From contig JBCAXA010000006.1 in the NCBI GenBank assembly GCA_038534295.1, positions 62,001 to 126,000 of the forward strand: 64,000 nucleotides of DNA, given 5' to 3'. Below the pieces are notes generated by a model. The model ran no database searches. It was not told the DNA's origin and saw only the letters and a list, made by a program, of their open reading frames with translations. This DNA is from JBCAXA01 sp038534295. GTDB taxonomy: Bacteria > Pseudomonadota > Gammaproteobacteria > Steroidobacterales > Woeseiaceae. Shown here piece by piece: positions 28,175 to 36,956 of the stretch (position 1 is its first letter; each line of letters opens with the position of its first letter). A program made the translations under genes and the position numbers.

Positions 28175-29096
28175 GCTTGCTGTGGTCGAACGTGCTGCGG
28201 CAATTCCGGCTGACGCCTTGCATGCGCCGGTCGACACCGTTGGCGTACAGGAACGCATTGCGCGACTGTGCGCGCGCAGCATCAAGAAGGAATCCAAGCG
28301 CGAAGCGCTGCATCGCGTGCTCAGCATGATCGACCTGACGACGCTCGAAGGTCAGGACACGGCGGGCAAAGTGCGCCAGCTCTGCCGCAAAGCGCGCTGC
28401 CTAGATACCGAGCTGCCGGACCTGCCGACGGTCGCCGCAGTGTGTGTTTATCCGACGCTGGTCGGCGTTGCTCGCGATGCGCTAGCGGGCAGCGCAATCA
28501 ACGTTGCGGCGGTCGCAACAGCGTTCCCGAGCGGCATGGCGCCGCTAGCGGTAAAGCTTGCCGATACCGCAGCGGCGGTCGAGCAGGGTGCCGATGAAAT
28601 CGATATGGTGATTTCGCGAGGCGCACTGCTGGCTGGCGACTATGAGCAAGTGTTCGCCGAGATACAGGCCGTCAAGGCGGCCTGTGGCAATGCGCATCTC
28701 AAAGTCATTCTTGAAACCGGCGAACTCGGCACGCTGGAGACGGTGCGCACCGCGAGCATGTTGGCGATGTACGCCGGTGCCGATTTCATCAAGACGTCGA
28801 CGGGCAAAATCAAGCCTGCGGCGACCCTGCCGGTCACCTTGGTCATGCTGCAAGCCATTCGGGACTATCACGATCGAACCGGTCGTGCCGTTGGTATGAA
28901 GCCAGCCGGCGGTATCTCACGATCAAAGCTGGCCATACAGTATTTGGTGGTGGTCAACGAAACGCTCGGTCCTGACTGGCTGGTCCCGGAGCGGTTTCGA
29001 TTCGGCGCGAGCTCGCTCGCCAATGATGTTCTGATGCAGCTCGGCAAGCTAGCGACGGGCCGCTATCAGTCGGCCGATTATTTTTCGAGGGATTAA
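28167..29096 (+). CDS. deoC: Deoxyribose-phosphate aldolase
   Basis: A 309-residue class I aldolase that splits 2-deoxyribose 5-phosphate into acetaldehyde and glyceraldehyde 3-phosphate. The Schiff-base Lys209 lies in FIKTSTGK and the second catalytic Lys in GMKPAGGI. An N-terminal extension of about 45 residues makes it longer than the 220-250-residue short forms and similar to E. coli-type DeoC. The acetaldehyde product is the likely substrate of the aldehyde dehydrogenase genes directly downstream. Confidence 0.96.
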   Translation: MAELAVVERAAAIPADALHAPVDTVGVQERIARLCARSIKKESKREALHRVLSMIDLTTLEGQDTAGKVRQLCRKARCLDTELPDLPTVAAVCVYPTLVGVARDALAGSAINVAAVATAFPSGMAPLAVKLADTAAAVEQGADEIDMVISRGALLAGDYEQVFAEIQAVKAACGNAHLKVILETGELGTLETVRTASMLAMYAGADFIKTSTGKIKPAATLPVTLVMLQAIRDYHDRTGRAVGMKPAGGISRSKLAIQYLVVVNETLGPDWLVPERFRFGASSLANDVLMQLGKLATGRYQSADYFSRD

Positions 29097-29098
29097 GC

Positions 29099-30577
29099 AT
29101 GAGTCATGATCCTTTAAGCTCCGCGCCGTGGCACTACGCCAGCGCGCCGGAAGCAACCGATCACGTTTTGCTCGATGAGCGCTATGAGCTGTTTATCGGC
29201 GGTAAATTCGTGGCACCGAAGAGCGGCGAGTACCGGCCCAGTATCAATCCGGCGAATGAGAAGACCCTCGCGCAATGGGCTGCCGCTGGCGCGGATGACG
29301 TCGATGCGGCCGTCGCCGCGGCGCGCCGCGCTTATCGCTCGGTCTGGTCGAAGACCAAACCGGCGGAGCGGGGAAAGTACCTGTTTCGAATTGCACGCCA
29401 GCTGCAAGAGCGCGCCCGCGAGTTCGCGGTCATCGAATCCATGGACGGCGGCAAGCCAATCCGTGAGTCGCGGGACGTCGATATTCCACTGGCTGCAGCG
29501 CACTTTTTCTATCACGCCGGCTGGGCGGACAAGCTCGAGTACGCATTTCCGAATCGCAGCGTCGCGCCCCTTGGCGTCGCCGGCCAAATCATTCCGTGGA
29601 ACTTTCCGTTGCTGATGGCCGCGTGGAAGATCGCACCGGCCCTTGCGACCGGCAATACCGTGGTGTTGAAGCCGGCAGAAACGACCCCGCTGACGGCGCT
29701 CAAGTTGGCTGAATTGATTCAGGAGGCCGATCTGCCGCCTGGTGTCGTCAATATCGTCACCGGTGACGGCACCGCCGGCGCGGCGTTGGTTGCGCATCCG
29801 GGCGTCGACAAAATCGCCTTTACGGGTTCGACCAACGTCGGTCGTGAGATCCAGCGCCGACTGGCCGGCAGCAGCACCCGCTACACGCTCGAACTCGGTG
29901 GCAAAGCGGCCAATATCGTGTTTGCCGACGCCGCAATAGACGAAGCGGTGGAAGGTATCGTCAACGCGATCTTTTTCAATCAGGGCCACGTTTGCTGTGC
30001 GGGATCGCGTTTGCTGGTGCAGGAGTCAGTTGCCGAGGCGTTGACGGCAAAACTCAAAGCGCGCATGGCGTCCTTGATCGTCGGCGATCCGCTGGACAAG
30101 AACACGGACATCGGTGCTATCAATTCGCGCGAGCAGCTGCAGCGGATACGTCACTACTTGGACGTCGGCGTCGAGGAGGGTGCCGAACTCTATCAGAGCG
30201 CTGCCGATTTACCGGGGAAAGGTTATTACTGTGCGCCGAGTCTGTTCAGCGGCGTTAGCCAGTCCGATCGGGTCGTCCAGGAGGAAATTTTTGGACCTGT
30301 CCTTACGATCCAGACGTTTCGAACGTTTGATGAGGCGCTGATGAAAGCCAACAACACGCGCTATGGCCTATCGGGCGGTGTTTGGACCGACAAGGGATCG
30401 AAAATCTTCAAGATGACCAACCAGATTCGCGCCGGCGTGATTTGGGCAAACACGTTCAACAAGTTCGATCCAACGGCACCGTTCGGCGGGTACAAAGAGT
30501 CGGGGGTTGGGCGCGAGGGCGGCCTACACGGTTTGGACGGTTACGTCGAGCTTGGCCATCGGCGGGGCAAGTCATGA
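29099..30577 (+). CDS. Aldehyde dehydrogenase (catalytic subunit or domain, ALDH16-like)
   Basis: A 492-residue NAD(P)-dependent aldehyde dehydrogenase. GQIIPWNFPLLMAAWK (about residues 162-177), FTGSTNVG, the general base Glu265 in LELGGK and the catalytic Cys in NQGHVCCAGSR (299 or 300) are present. EEIFGPVLTIQTF and FGGYKESGVGRE complete the fold. A GAGG Shine-Dalgarno sits 8 bases upstream, and it starts 2 bases after deoC, so acetaldehyde from DeoC is the likely substrate. The next gene encodes a half-length, Cys-less ALDH-like protein, overlapping by 4 bases. Confidence 0.92.
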   Translation: MSHDPLSSAPWHYASAPEATDHVLLDERYELFIGGKFVAPKSGEYRPSINPANEKTLAQWAAAGADDVDAAVAAARRAYRSVWSKTKPAERGKYLFRIARQLQERAREFAVIESMDGGKPIRESRDVDIPLAAAHFFYHAGWADKLEYAFPNRSVAPLGVAGQIIPWNFPLLMAAWKIAPALATGNTVVLKPAETTPLTALKLAELIQEADLPPGVVNIVTGDGTAGAALVAHPGVDKIAFTGSTNVGREIQRRLAGSSTRYTLELGGKAANIVFADAAIDEAVEGIVNAIFFNQGHVCCAGSRLLVQESVAEALTAKLKARMASLIVGDPLDKNTDIGAINSREQLQRIRHYLDVGVEEGAELYQSAADLPGKGYYCAPSLFSGVSQSDRVVQEEIFGPVLTIQTFRTFDEALMKANNTRYGLSGGVWTDKGSKIFKMTNQIRAGVIWANTFNKFDPTAPFGGYKESGVGREGGLHGLDGYVELGHRRGKS

Positions 30578-31446
30578 GCCGCGATTCCGAATCACCGCGA
30601 CTGAGCGTCGCCAAGACCTACAAGCTTTACATCAACGGGCGGTTTCCGCGCAGCGAGTCTGGCCGGTACTTCTCGCTGAGCGCCAGCAACGGCAAGCTGA
30701 CGGCCAACGTCAGTCGCGCCAGTCGCAAAGACTTTCGCGAAGCAGTCGTCGCGGCACGTGCGGCGCTCGACGGGTGGTCGTCGAGCAGCGCGTATTTACG
30801 CGGTCAGATTCTCTATCGTGTCGCTGAAATGCTGGAGAGTCGTAGCGCCGAGTTTGTTGCTGAATTGCGTGATCAGGGCCGTTCGCAGGCGCGCGCACGC
30901 ACGGAGGTCAGCGAAAGCATCGACCGCTTGGTCTACTTCGCCGGTTGGGCCGACAAATACCAGCAAGTGTTCTCGGCGGTCAATCCGGTCGCCACGTCGC
31001 ATTTTTGTTTTTCGCTGCTCGAACCGACCGGCGTGGTCGGCGTGCTGGCGCCGGAACGCAGCGGTCTTCTCGGCTTGGTTTCAAACGTCGCCGCTGCCAT
31101 CGTCGGCGGCAATACGGTGGTTGCGCTTGCGTCGGAGTCACGGCCGCTGTCGGCGATCAGCTTGGCGGAAGTCTTGCAGTCTGGCGATGTGCCGGCGGGT
31201 GTCGTCAATCTTCTGACCGGATTCCGCGCCGAATTGGCCGAACACTTTTTGTCGCACATGGATGTCAATGCGGTGGTCGTGTGCGAGCATGACCCGGTCA
31301 TCGACGACGGCGTGGCGGCGACGAGCGCGGAGAATCTCAAACGGCTCTTAAATCGTTGCGACCGCGATTGGCGAACCGCTACGGACCCCTACTTGATTTG
31401 CGAGACCCAGGAAGTCAAAACCACCTGGCACCCGATCGCGCCGTAG
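30574..31446 (+). CDS. Half-length aldehyde dehydrogenase-like protein without catalytic Cys
   Basis: A 290-residue protein that matches only the N-terminal cofactor-binding part of an aldehyde dehydrogenase: YKLYINGRFPRSESG, LYRVAEMLESR, YFAGWADKY, EPTGVVGVLAP and GGNTVVALASE. It stops before the region that would carry the catalytic Cys, and no GQxC motif exists. The usual PWNFP becomes APERSG. The frame is clean and overlaps the full ALDH by 4 bases, so it looks maintained rather than decayed. With its neighbour it totals 782 residues, close to ALDH16 proteins, whose second domain is a non-catalytic ALDH-like module. A pseudogene is the alternative. Confidence 0.75.
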   Translation: MSRDSESPRLSVAKTYKLYINGRFPRSESGRYFSLSASNGKLTANVSRASRKDFREAVVAARAALDGWSSSSAYLRGQILYRVAEMLESRSAEFVAELRDQGRSQARARTEVSESIDRLVYFAGWADKYQQVFSAVNPVATSHFCFSLLEPTGVVGVLAPERSGLLGLVSNVAAAIVGGNTVVALASESRPLSAISLAEVLQSGDVPAGVVNLLTGFRAELAEHFLSHMDVNAVVVCEHDPVIDDGVAATSAENLKRLLNRCDRDWRTATDPYLICETQEVKTTWHPIAP

Positions 31447-31450
31447 CGGA

Positions 31451-32419
31451 TCAAGTCAAAATGCCCGGGGGCAGCCGCGCGCCTACCTGTTGAATCACAG
31501 CCGCGGCACAGCGCGCTGCGAGGCGCCCGGCCGCGTCGATATCGCCGCTGCGTACCCACTCGTGCAAAAAGCCGCCGGCAAACGCATCGCCGGCGCCGGT
31601 CGTGTCGAGAACCTTCTCGACCGGTTCGGCCGCGATCTCGTAGACCTCATCGCCGTCGACGGCGATTGCACCGTCGGCAGACCGGGTCATGACGCAGAGT
31701 GCACCGGAGCGCGTCGCGGCATCGAAAATCTCGCCGTGATCGTCGGTTTCGAACAGCGCGGCGAATTCCGATTCGTTACCAATCGCGACGTTGATACTGC
31801 GGCCGATCTTGCTCTTAAACGCGCTTCGATGCCGGTCGACGCAGAACGGGTCGGACAGCGACAGCGCGACCGCCGTGTCGTGTGCCGCGACCATGCCCAA
31901 AAGTTTGTCGACCGCTTCAGGACCGTGCGGCGTGTCAAATATGTACCCTTCGATCAGTACCGCGGCCGGGACACCGACCGTGTCGCTGCGGATATCGTTG
32001 GTTTCGATTTCCGTGCAGGCGCCGAGGTAGGTCTGCATCGTGCGTTGACCGTCCGGCGTTATCATGACGTGACTGCGCGCGGTTGGTGCTTCGCGGGTTT
32101 CCGGCGGCAATGCGAGCGCTACGCCCAGCGAGGTCATGTCGTGCGCAAATACTTCGCCGAATTGATCGTCGGCCACGCGGCCAATATACGCGGCCGATCC
32201 GCCGAGCAACGCGAACGTCGCGACACTGTTGCCGACCGAGCCGCCGGACATCTCCGTGGTCGGGCCCAGCTGGGCATACAGCGCGCGCGCCTGCTTGGCG
32301 TCGATCAGAGTCATCGAGCCGGGCGGGGACTCGAGTTTGGCAATGAAATCATGATCGACGTGGGCCAGGATATCGACGATCGCATTACTGATACCCAACA
32401 GTTCGTGGGTGTGGGCCAT
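31451..32419 (-). CDS. PfkB-family sugar/nucleoside kinase (adenosine kinase-like)
   Basis: A 322-residue ribokinase-superfamily kinase. GGSVGNSVATFALLGG near residues 59-74 binds the sugar, and the PfkB signature DTTGAGDAFAGGF near 274-286 carries the catalytic Asp. The N-terminal ISNAIVDI and the overall pattern resemble bacterial adenosine kinases. Its position by deoB-deoD-deoC and two phosphoribosyltransferases supports a nucleoside substrate, but this is inference. It is convergent with the ALDH pair, with a 4-base gap. Confidence 0.82.
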   Translation of the reverse strand: MAHTHELLGISNAIVDILAHVDHDFIAKLESPPGSMTLIDAKQARALYAQLGPTTEMSGGSVGNSVATFALLGGSAAYIGRVADDQFGEVFAHDMTSLGVALALPPETREAPTARSHVMITPDGQRTMQTYLGACTEIETNDIRSDTVGVPAAVLIEGYIFDTPHGPEAVDKLLGMVAAHDTAVALSLSDPFCVDRHRSAFKSKIGRSINVAIGNESEFAALFETDDHGEIFDAATRSGALCVMTRSADGAIAVDGDEVYEIAAEPVEKVLDTTGAGDAFAGGFLHEWVRSGDIDAAGRLAARCAAAVIQQVGARLPPGILT

Positions 32420-32465
32420 ACCAGGTCTCCGGGGTAGTGTTTGGTGGTGCCGCGACGGACTTGAG

Positions 32466-33065
32466 TTATCGGCGCGCGGCGTTTCGAGGTGGGTCGCCGG
32501 ACAGCTCCTCGAGGATGTCGCTGACGACCGGCTTGTGCTCGCGGATCTCCGCGTCGCTCAGCCCGTCCAGTTCGTAGGGCAATACCAGCCAGTCGTCGGT
32601 TTCGTGCAGAAAGTAATCCGGTACGCGTCGCTCGCCGTCAGTCGGTCGGTACCAAAGCGCAGCGACCCGAATATCGTGGGGACAGTTGAAGCGCGCCTTG
32701 CGCGCCAGTTTTTTCTTGACGGCGTTGATGCTATTGCCGGTCGAGTAGACGTCGTCAACGATGAGCATCGAGTGATGTTGCTCGACCATGCGCAGCACAT
32801 GATCTAGTCCATGCACGCGAATACGCTGCTTGTTCTCGACGCGATCCGAATACGATGCGGCGCCTTCGTACGACGTGCGAATCGCAAAATGGTCCATATC
32901 GATGCCGAAATACTCGAGCGCTTCTTGCACCGCGATACCGACCGCGCTGCCGCCACGCCAGATACCGATCAAAAGGTCGGGCCGAAAGCCACTCTCGTAG
33001 ATCCGTGCCGCCAGTCGAAACGAGTCGAGTAGCAGGTCATCGGCGGTGATAAAGGTTCGCTGCAT
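32466..33065 (-). CDS. Phosphoribosyltransferase (hypoxanthine PRT-like)
   Basis: A 199-residue type I phosphoribosyltransferase. The PRPP-binding signature is MLIVDDVYSTGNS near residues 102-114, and an IGIWRGGSAVGIAVQE loop lies near 31-46. The C-terminal PDYFLHETDDWLVLPYE is shared with the divergent paralogue 77 bases away. ATG at 33065 gives a family-like N-terminus. It probably salvages a purine base, but base specificity is unknown. Confidence 0.82.
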   Translation of the reverse strand: MQRTFITADDLLLDSFRLAARIYESGFRPDLLIGIWRGGSAVGIAVQEALEYFGIDMDHFAIRTSYEGAASYSDRVENKQRIRVHGLDHVLRMVEQHHSMLIVDDVYSTGNSINAVKKKLARKARFNCPHDIRVAALWYRPTDGERRVPDYFLHETDDWLVLPYELDGLSDAEIREHKPVVSDILEELSGDPPRNAARR

Positions 33066-33114
33066 CAAGTTGGTCGCGTCGCTCGCGTACACGGTGTAGC
33101 ATCCGAGGCGTCGA

Positions 33115-33120
33115 AGTATA
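33115..33120 (-). promoter_or_regulatory. Candidate -10 element in the divergent phosphoribosyltransferase gap
   Basis: TATACT on the minus strand, about 50 bases before the start at 33065. No good -35 was found 17 bases upstream, so support is weak. Confidence 0.3.
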
Positions 33121-33142
33121 CCGCCCGACTGGTCCCGTCGCG

Positions 33143-33721
33143 ATGGACAAGATCGTTTTGAGTGCACAGAGTTTGCTGGATGACTCGTACCGGCTCGCTG
33201 GTCGTGTTCTTGCCAGCGGGTTCAAGCCGACGATTATCATCGCCATCTGGCGCGGCGGTGCGCCGGTCGGAATGGCGGTGCAGGAGTTCGTTCGCTACTG
33301 CGGCGTAAACACCGACCACATTGCCATCCGCACATCGTCCTACACCGGCGTCGATCAACGTCGTGGCCAGGTTCGCGTGATGGGACTCGACTACATCATC
33401 AATAAAGTGACGCCGGACCATCGGCTCTTGATTGTCGACGACGTTTTCGACACGGGTCATACGATCGCTGCGGTCCTGCAAGCGATCCGTAAGCAGGCCA
33501 GGGGCAATACGCCTCGTGAAATGCGAGTCGCCGTACCGTGGTTCAAACCAACGCGCAATCAGACCGATCTGACGCCCGATTACTTCGTTCACGAGACCGA
33601 CGCTTGGTTGGTTTTCCCCCACGAGCTCGATGCATTGACACCCGACGAAATGCGTCGTGAACGCCCAGCGCTGCACGACGTTGTCGTGCCGCTGCGCGCC
33701 GATCGAAAGGCCGCGTCCTAG
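33143..33721 (+). CDS. Phosphoribosyltransferase (paralogue of the divergent neighbour)
   Basis: A 192-residue type I phosphoribosyltransferase. The PRPP signature is LLIVDDVFDTGHT near residues 92-104, and the N-terminal loop IAIWRGGAPVGMAVQE near 33-48 closely matches its neighbour. PDYFVHETDAWLVFPHE is again shared. The two genes are divergent and clearly paralogous, with different residues around the base-binding end (RRERPALHDV against REHKPVVSDI), so they may prefer different bases. Nearby deoD releases purine bases that such enzymes would recapture. Confidence 0.82.
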   Translation: MDKIVLSAQSLLDDSYRLAGRVLASGFKPTIIIAIWRGGAPVGMAVQEFVRYCGVNTDHIAIRTSSYTGVDQRRGQVRVMGLDYIINKVTPDHRLLIVDDVFDTGHTIAAVLQAIRKQARGNTPREMRVAVPWFKPTRNQTDLTPDYFVHETDAWLVFPHELDALTPDEMRRERPALHDVVVPLRADRKAAS

Positions 33722-33733
33722 CGAATCAGCCTT

Positions 33734-34027
33734 TCAGTCTTCTTCGAAGTCGAATTCGTCAAGATCGCGCATCGCCTGAACCAGGCGCTTCTCTTCCATC
33801 AGCGACTCGAGTCGGCGTCTTGCAGCGGCCACATCGGTACCGCCGGATTGCACTGTCTCAATATCGGTGACGAGTTGCTCTACGTTGATCTCGACCGAGT
33901 CATCAGAGAGGTTACTGCTGGTCAGGATCTGCGTGTCGGTCATCTCTGACTCGTCGACTTCGTCGTCGATGTCTTTGTCGACGTTGTCGTCAGTCAAATC
34001 GGTTTCGAGATCGTCTTTGCCAGTCAT
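33734..34027 (-). CDS. Small acidic protein of unknown function
   Basis: A 97-residue, strongly acidic protein. The first 50 residues are rich in Asp, Glu and Thr and look disordered. The second half is helical (ESLMEEKRLVQAMRDLDEF) and ends in EED. ATG at 34027 was chosen because the upstream extension is not acidic. It follows gspF by 117 bases on the same strand. No family was recognised. Confidence 0.6.
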   Translation of the reverse strand: MTGKDDLETDLTDDNVDKDIDDEVDESEMTDTQILTSSNLSDDSVEINVEQLVTDIETVQSGGTDVAAARRRLESLMEEKRLVQAMRDLDEFDFEED

Positions 34028-34144
34028 CGGTGTCGAGTCCTGAGCTTGCCTGTGGCGCGAGTTGCTCGCGAACGGCGAATGTATAGCCCGTTTTTGGAGG
34101 CCACGCAATAAGCGCTTGCCGATTTTGTCGACTGGATTTGCGGT

Positions 34145-35359
34145 CTACTGGACGAGTTCGTTGAGCTGGAATATCGGTAGCAGTATCGCGAGCACAATCA
34201 GCAGCACCACGATGCCCATGATGACAACGATCAACGGCTGCAAAAGCCCGAGCATAGCGGCGATCAGACCTTGAATTTCGCGCTCCTGGTTGCCCGATGC
34301 CTTGTCCAGCATCGCCTCGAGTTCGCCGCTGGCCTCGCCGCTGGACAACAGGTGGATGGTCATCGGCGGAAACAGCTTGCTGGCTCCCAGCGAGCGCGCG
34401 ATTCCAGCGCCCTCGCGAATCCGCGACGACGCCTCGCCAACCGCCTCGCGCATTGGCACGTTGTCGATGACTTCGCCACTGATACGCAGCGCTTCTAGAA
34501 CTGGAACGCCGCTGCCGGCCAGAATGCCCAACGTGCGGGTGAACTGAGCGGTGTTGAAGCCGCGCGAAATGCGCCCGAATACCGGCAGGCGCAGCTTTGC
34601 GCCGTGCCAAACGCGCTTTGGCCCGTCGCGGGACAGGAACCAGCGCACGAGGGCGATCAACCCAGCGCTGCCGATCACCACGGCCCACCACCAGTCGCGA
34701 ACGAAATCGCTCATCGCGATAACGATACGCGTCAGCAGCGGCAGCTCGCCGCCGCTGTTCGTGAAGACCTCGACGACCTGTGGCACGACGTAGGCGAGCA
34801 TCGCAACCACGATCGCCAACACAAACACCAGCATGACGATCGGGTAGATCATCGCGTTGCGCATTTGCTGGCTCAATGCTTGCTGCGACTCGGTGTAGTC
34901 GGCAAGTCGCTCGAGTACGGCGTCAAGGTGGCCAGACTGTTCGCCGGCCGCGGCGGTTGCCCGATAGAGGTTCGGGAAGGCCTGTGGGAAGTCGCCGAGT
35001 CCGTCCGCGAGCGAGTGACCTTCCATGACCTTGCTGCGAACACCGAGCACGATGCTTTGCACACGTTGTTTCTCGCTTTGCTGGCCAACCGCGAGCAAGG
35101 CCTCCTCGAGCGGCAGACCGGCCTGCACGAGCGTCGCGAGCTGCCGAGTGAGCAATGCCAAGTCGTTGGCGGATAGGCCGCGACGCAGCCCGAGTGAGCT
35201 CTGGCGACGCGATTCTTTCTCGGCCGACTCGGTAATCTTTAGCGGCAGCAGCGAGCGCTCGCGCAACATTTGGCGCACATGGCGCGGCGTGTCGCCCTCG
35301 AGAATGCCGCGTTTTTCCTTGCCGGCGCCATCCAGCGCGACGTATTCGAATGCACCCAT
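34145..35359 (-). CDS. gspF: Type II secretion system inner-membrane platform protein GspF
   Basis: A 404-residue platform protein that links the secretion ATPase to pseudopilus assembly. It starts MGAFEYVALDGAGKEKRG, has two repeated T2SSF cytoplasmic domains (about residues 68-190 and 270-395) and three transmembrane segments (near 165-190, 218-238 and 372-395). LTRQLATLVQAGLPLEEAL and FTRTLGILAGSGVPVLEAL are the repeat signatures. It follows gspE by 52 bases. Confidence 0.93.
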   Translation of the reverse strand: MGAFEYVALDGAGKEKRGILEGDTPRHVRQMLRERSLLPLKITESAEKESRRQSSLGLRRGLSANDLALLTRQLATLVQAGLPLEEALLAVGQQSEKQRVQSIVLGVRSKVMEGHSLADGLGDFPQAFPNLYRATAAAGEQSGHLDAVLERLADYTESQQALSQQMRNAMIYPIVMLVFVLAIVVAMLAYVVPQVVEVFTNSGGELPLLTRIVIAMSDFVRDWWWAVVIGSAGLIALVRWFLSRDGPKRVWHGAKLRLPVFGRISRGFNTAQFTRTLGILAGSGVPVLEALRISGEVIDNVPMREAVGEASSRIREGAGIARSLGASKLFPPMTIHLLSSGEASGELEAMLDKASGNQEREIQGLIAAMLGLLQPLIVVIMGIVVLLIVLAILLPIFQLNELVQ

Positions 35360-35411
35360 GGTTTACGTTGCTGCTGTTCGAGGGGCGGTTGCGTCGGCAA
35401 CCGGACCTGGC

Positions 35412-36956
35412 TCAGTCGTCCTGCGTCACCCGCAGTACTTCTTCGAGTGTGGTTACGCCGTTCAGCGCTTTGCGCCGGCCATCGTCGCGGATGCTCGCGC
35501 TCAGCGTCCGCGCGTGACGTTCAAGATCATGTTCGCCGGCGCCGTCGTGGATCATCGTGCGCATGGTGTCGTCGACGGGTACGAGCTCGTAGATGCCGGT
35601 GCGGCCGCGGAAACCAGTGCTGCCGTTCTCGCCGGGTCGATACAGCGTCGCCGATTCGCCCGGTCCCAGGTTCAGCGCTCGCGCTTCGTAGTCGCGTGCG
35701 TCGTAAGCAACCTTGGTGTCGTCGTCGAGGACGCGAACCAAGCGCTGGGCGAGTACACCAATCAGGCTAGACGACAGCAGGAACGGTTCTACGCCCATAT
35801 CGCGCAGTCGCGTCACGGCACCAACGGCCGAGTTGGTGTGCAGTGTCGAGAGGACGAGATGGCCTGTGAGGCTGGCTTGCACGGCGATTTCTGCGGTTTC
35901 GAGGTCGCGAATCTCACCGACCATGACGACGTCCGGGTCTTGGCGCAGAATCGCTCGCAGACCTCGCGCAAACGTCATTTCGACTTTCGTGTTGACCTGT
36001 GTTTGGCCGATGCCGTCAATGTAGTACTCGATCGGGTCTTCGACCGTCATGATATTGCGGCTGTTGTCGTTAATGGTCTCGAGCGCCGCATACAGCGTGG
36101 TTGTTTTACCCGAGCCTGTCGGCCCGGTAACCAGGATGATGCCGTGCGGTTTGTGGATGAGTTCATCCATCGTGCGCAGAGTTTTCTCAGCCATACCGAG
36201 CTGCGCGAGATCGAGCCGGCCGGCCTGCTTGTCGAGCAGGCGAAGAACGACACGTTCGCCGTGGCCGGAGGGCATCGTAGAGACACGCACATCGACGGCA
36301 CGACCGGCGATACGCAGCGAAATGCGCCCGTCCTGGGGCAGGCGCTTCTCGGCGATGTCGAGTTTCGACATGACCTTGATACGCGAGACAACCAGCGGTG
36401 CGACCGCGCGGCGGGTCTGCAAAACCTCCCGCAGTACGCCGTCAACGCGGAAGCGCACCATGAGGCGGTTTTCATACGGCTCGATATGAATGTCGGAGGC
36501 GTTCTCTTTGACCGCTTCGGTGAGCACGGCGTTGATCAGCCGGATGATCGGCGCGTCGTCGTCACTTTCGAGCAGATCGGAGGGCTCGGGCAGCTCCTGC
36601 GCAACCTGCAGCAAGTTGGTGTCGTCATCCAGGCCTTCGGCCATTTGCATGGCCTGGCTGGTGCCGCTTTCGTAGGCTTGCTGCAACATCGCGTCGAACG
36701 CATCGGGCGAAACGCGCGTGAGCTTCAGTGGTGCTGACGCGAAACGGTGTGCTTCGGCCAGCGACAGTGGCGACGTGCCGGTCCGATAGACGGTTTCCGC
36801 GCAACCGTCGGTATAGCTGCGGATCAGCACGCCGTGGCGTTTCGCAAACGAGAACGGCAGGGTGCGGCCGCTGTCGGTGGCAGGTGCTGCCACGTCGTCG
36901 GCAGTCGCCGTTGCGTCCGGGCTGGCGTCGAGCGTCAACGTTGGGTCGGTGCTCAC
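35412..36956 (-). CDS. gspE: Type II secretion ATPase GspE, lacking the tetracysteine motif
   Basis: A 514-residue hexameric ATPase that powers pseudopilus assembly. Walker A GPTGSGKT is at residues 278-285, the Asp box near 306-310 (VEDPIE), Walker B VVMVGEIRD near 343-351 and the His box TGHLVLSTLHTN near 364-375. In most GspE proteins four Cys (two CxxC pairs) bind zinc between the ATPase core and RGRTGIYEL. Here that stretch (about 410-446) has none, and Cys52 is the only Cys in the whole protein. It starts with GTG at 36956, overlapping the gspD stop by 4 bases. Confidence 0.93.
   Translation of the reverse strand: MSTDPTLTLDASPDATATADDVAAPATDSGRTLPFSFAKRHGVLIRSYTDGCAETVYRTGTSPLSLAEAHRFASAPLKLTRVSPDAFDAMLQQAYESGTSQAMQMAEGLDDDTNLLQVAQELPEPSDLLESDDDAPIIRLINAVLTEAVKENASDIHIEPYENRLMVRFRVDGVLREVLQTRRAVAPLVVSRIKVMSKLDIAEKRLPQDGRISLRIAGRAVDVRVSTMPSGHGERVVLRLLDKQAGRLDLAQLGMAEKTLRTMDELIHKPHGIILVTGPTGSGKTTTLYAALETINDNSRNIMTVEDPIEYYIDGIGQTQVNTKVEMTFARGLRAILRQDPDVVMVGEIRDLETAEIAVQASLTGHLVLSTLHTNSAVGAVTRLRDMGVEPFLLSSSLIGVLAQRLVRVLDDDTKVAYDARDYEARALNLGPGESATLYRPGENGSTGFRGRTGIYELVPVDDTMRTMIHDGAGEHDLERHARTLSASIRDDGRRKALNGVTTLEEVLRVTQDD

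Noticed and set aside
30574..31446. The half-length ALDH as a simple pseudogene
   Set aside because: No frameshift or internal stop, coupled start, and good codon pattern; a maintained non-catalytic protein is more likely, though not proven.
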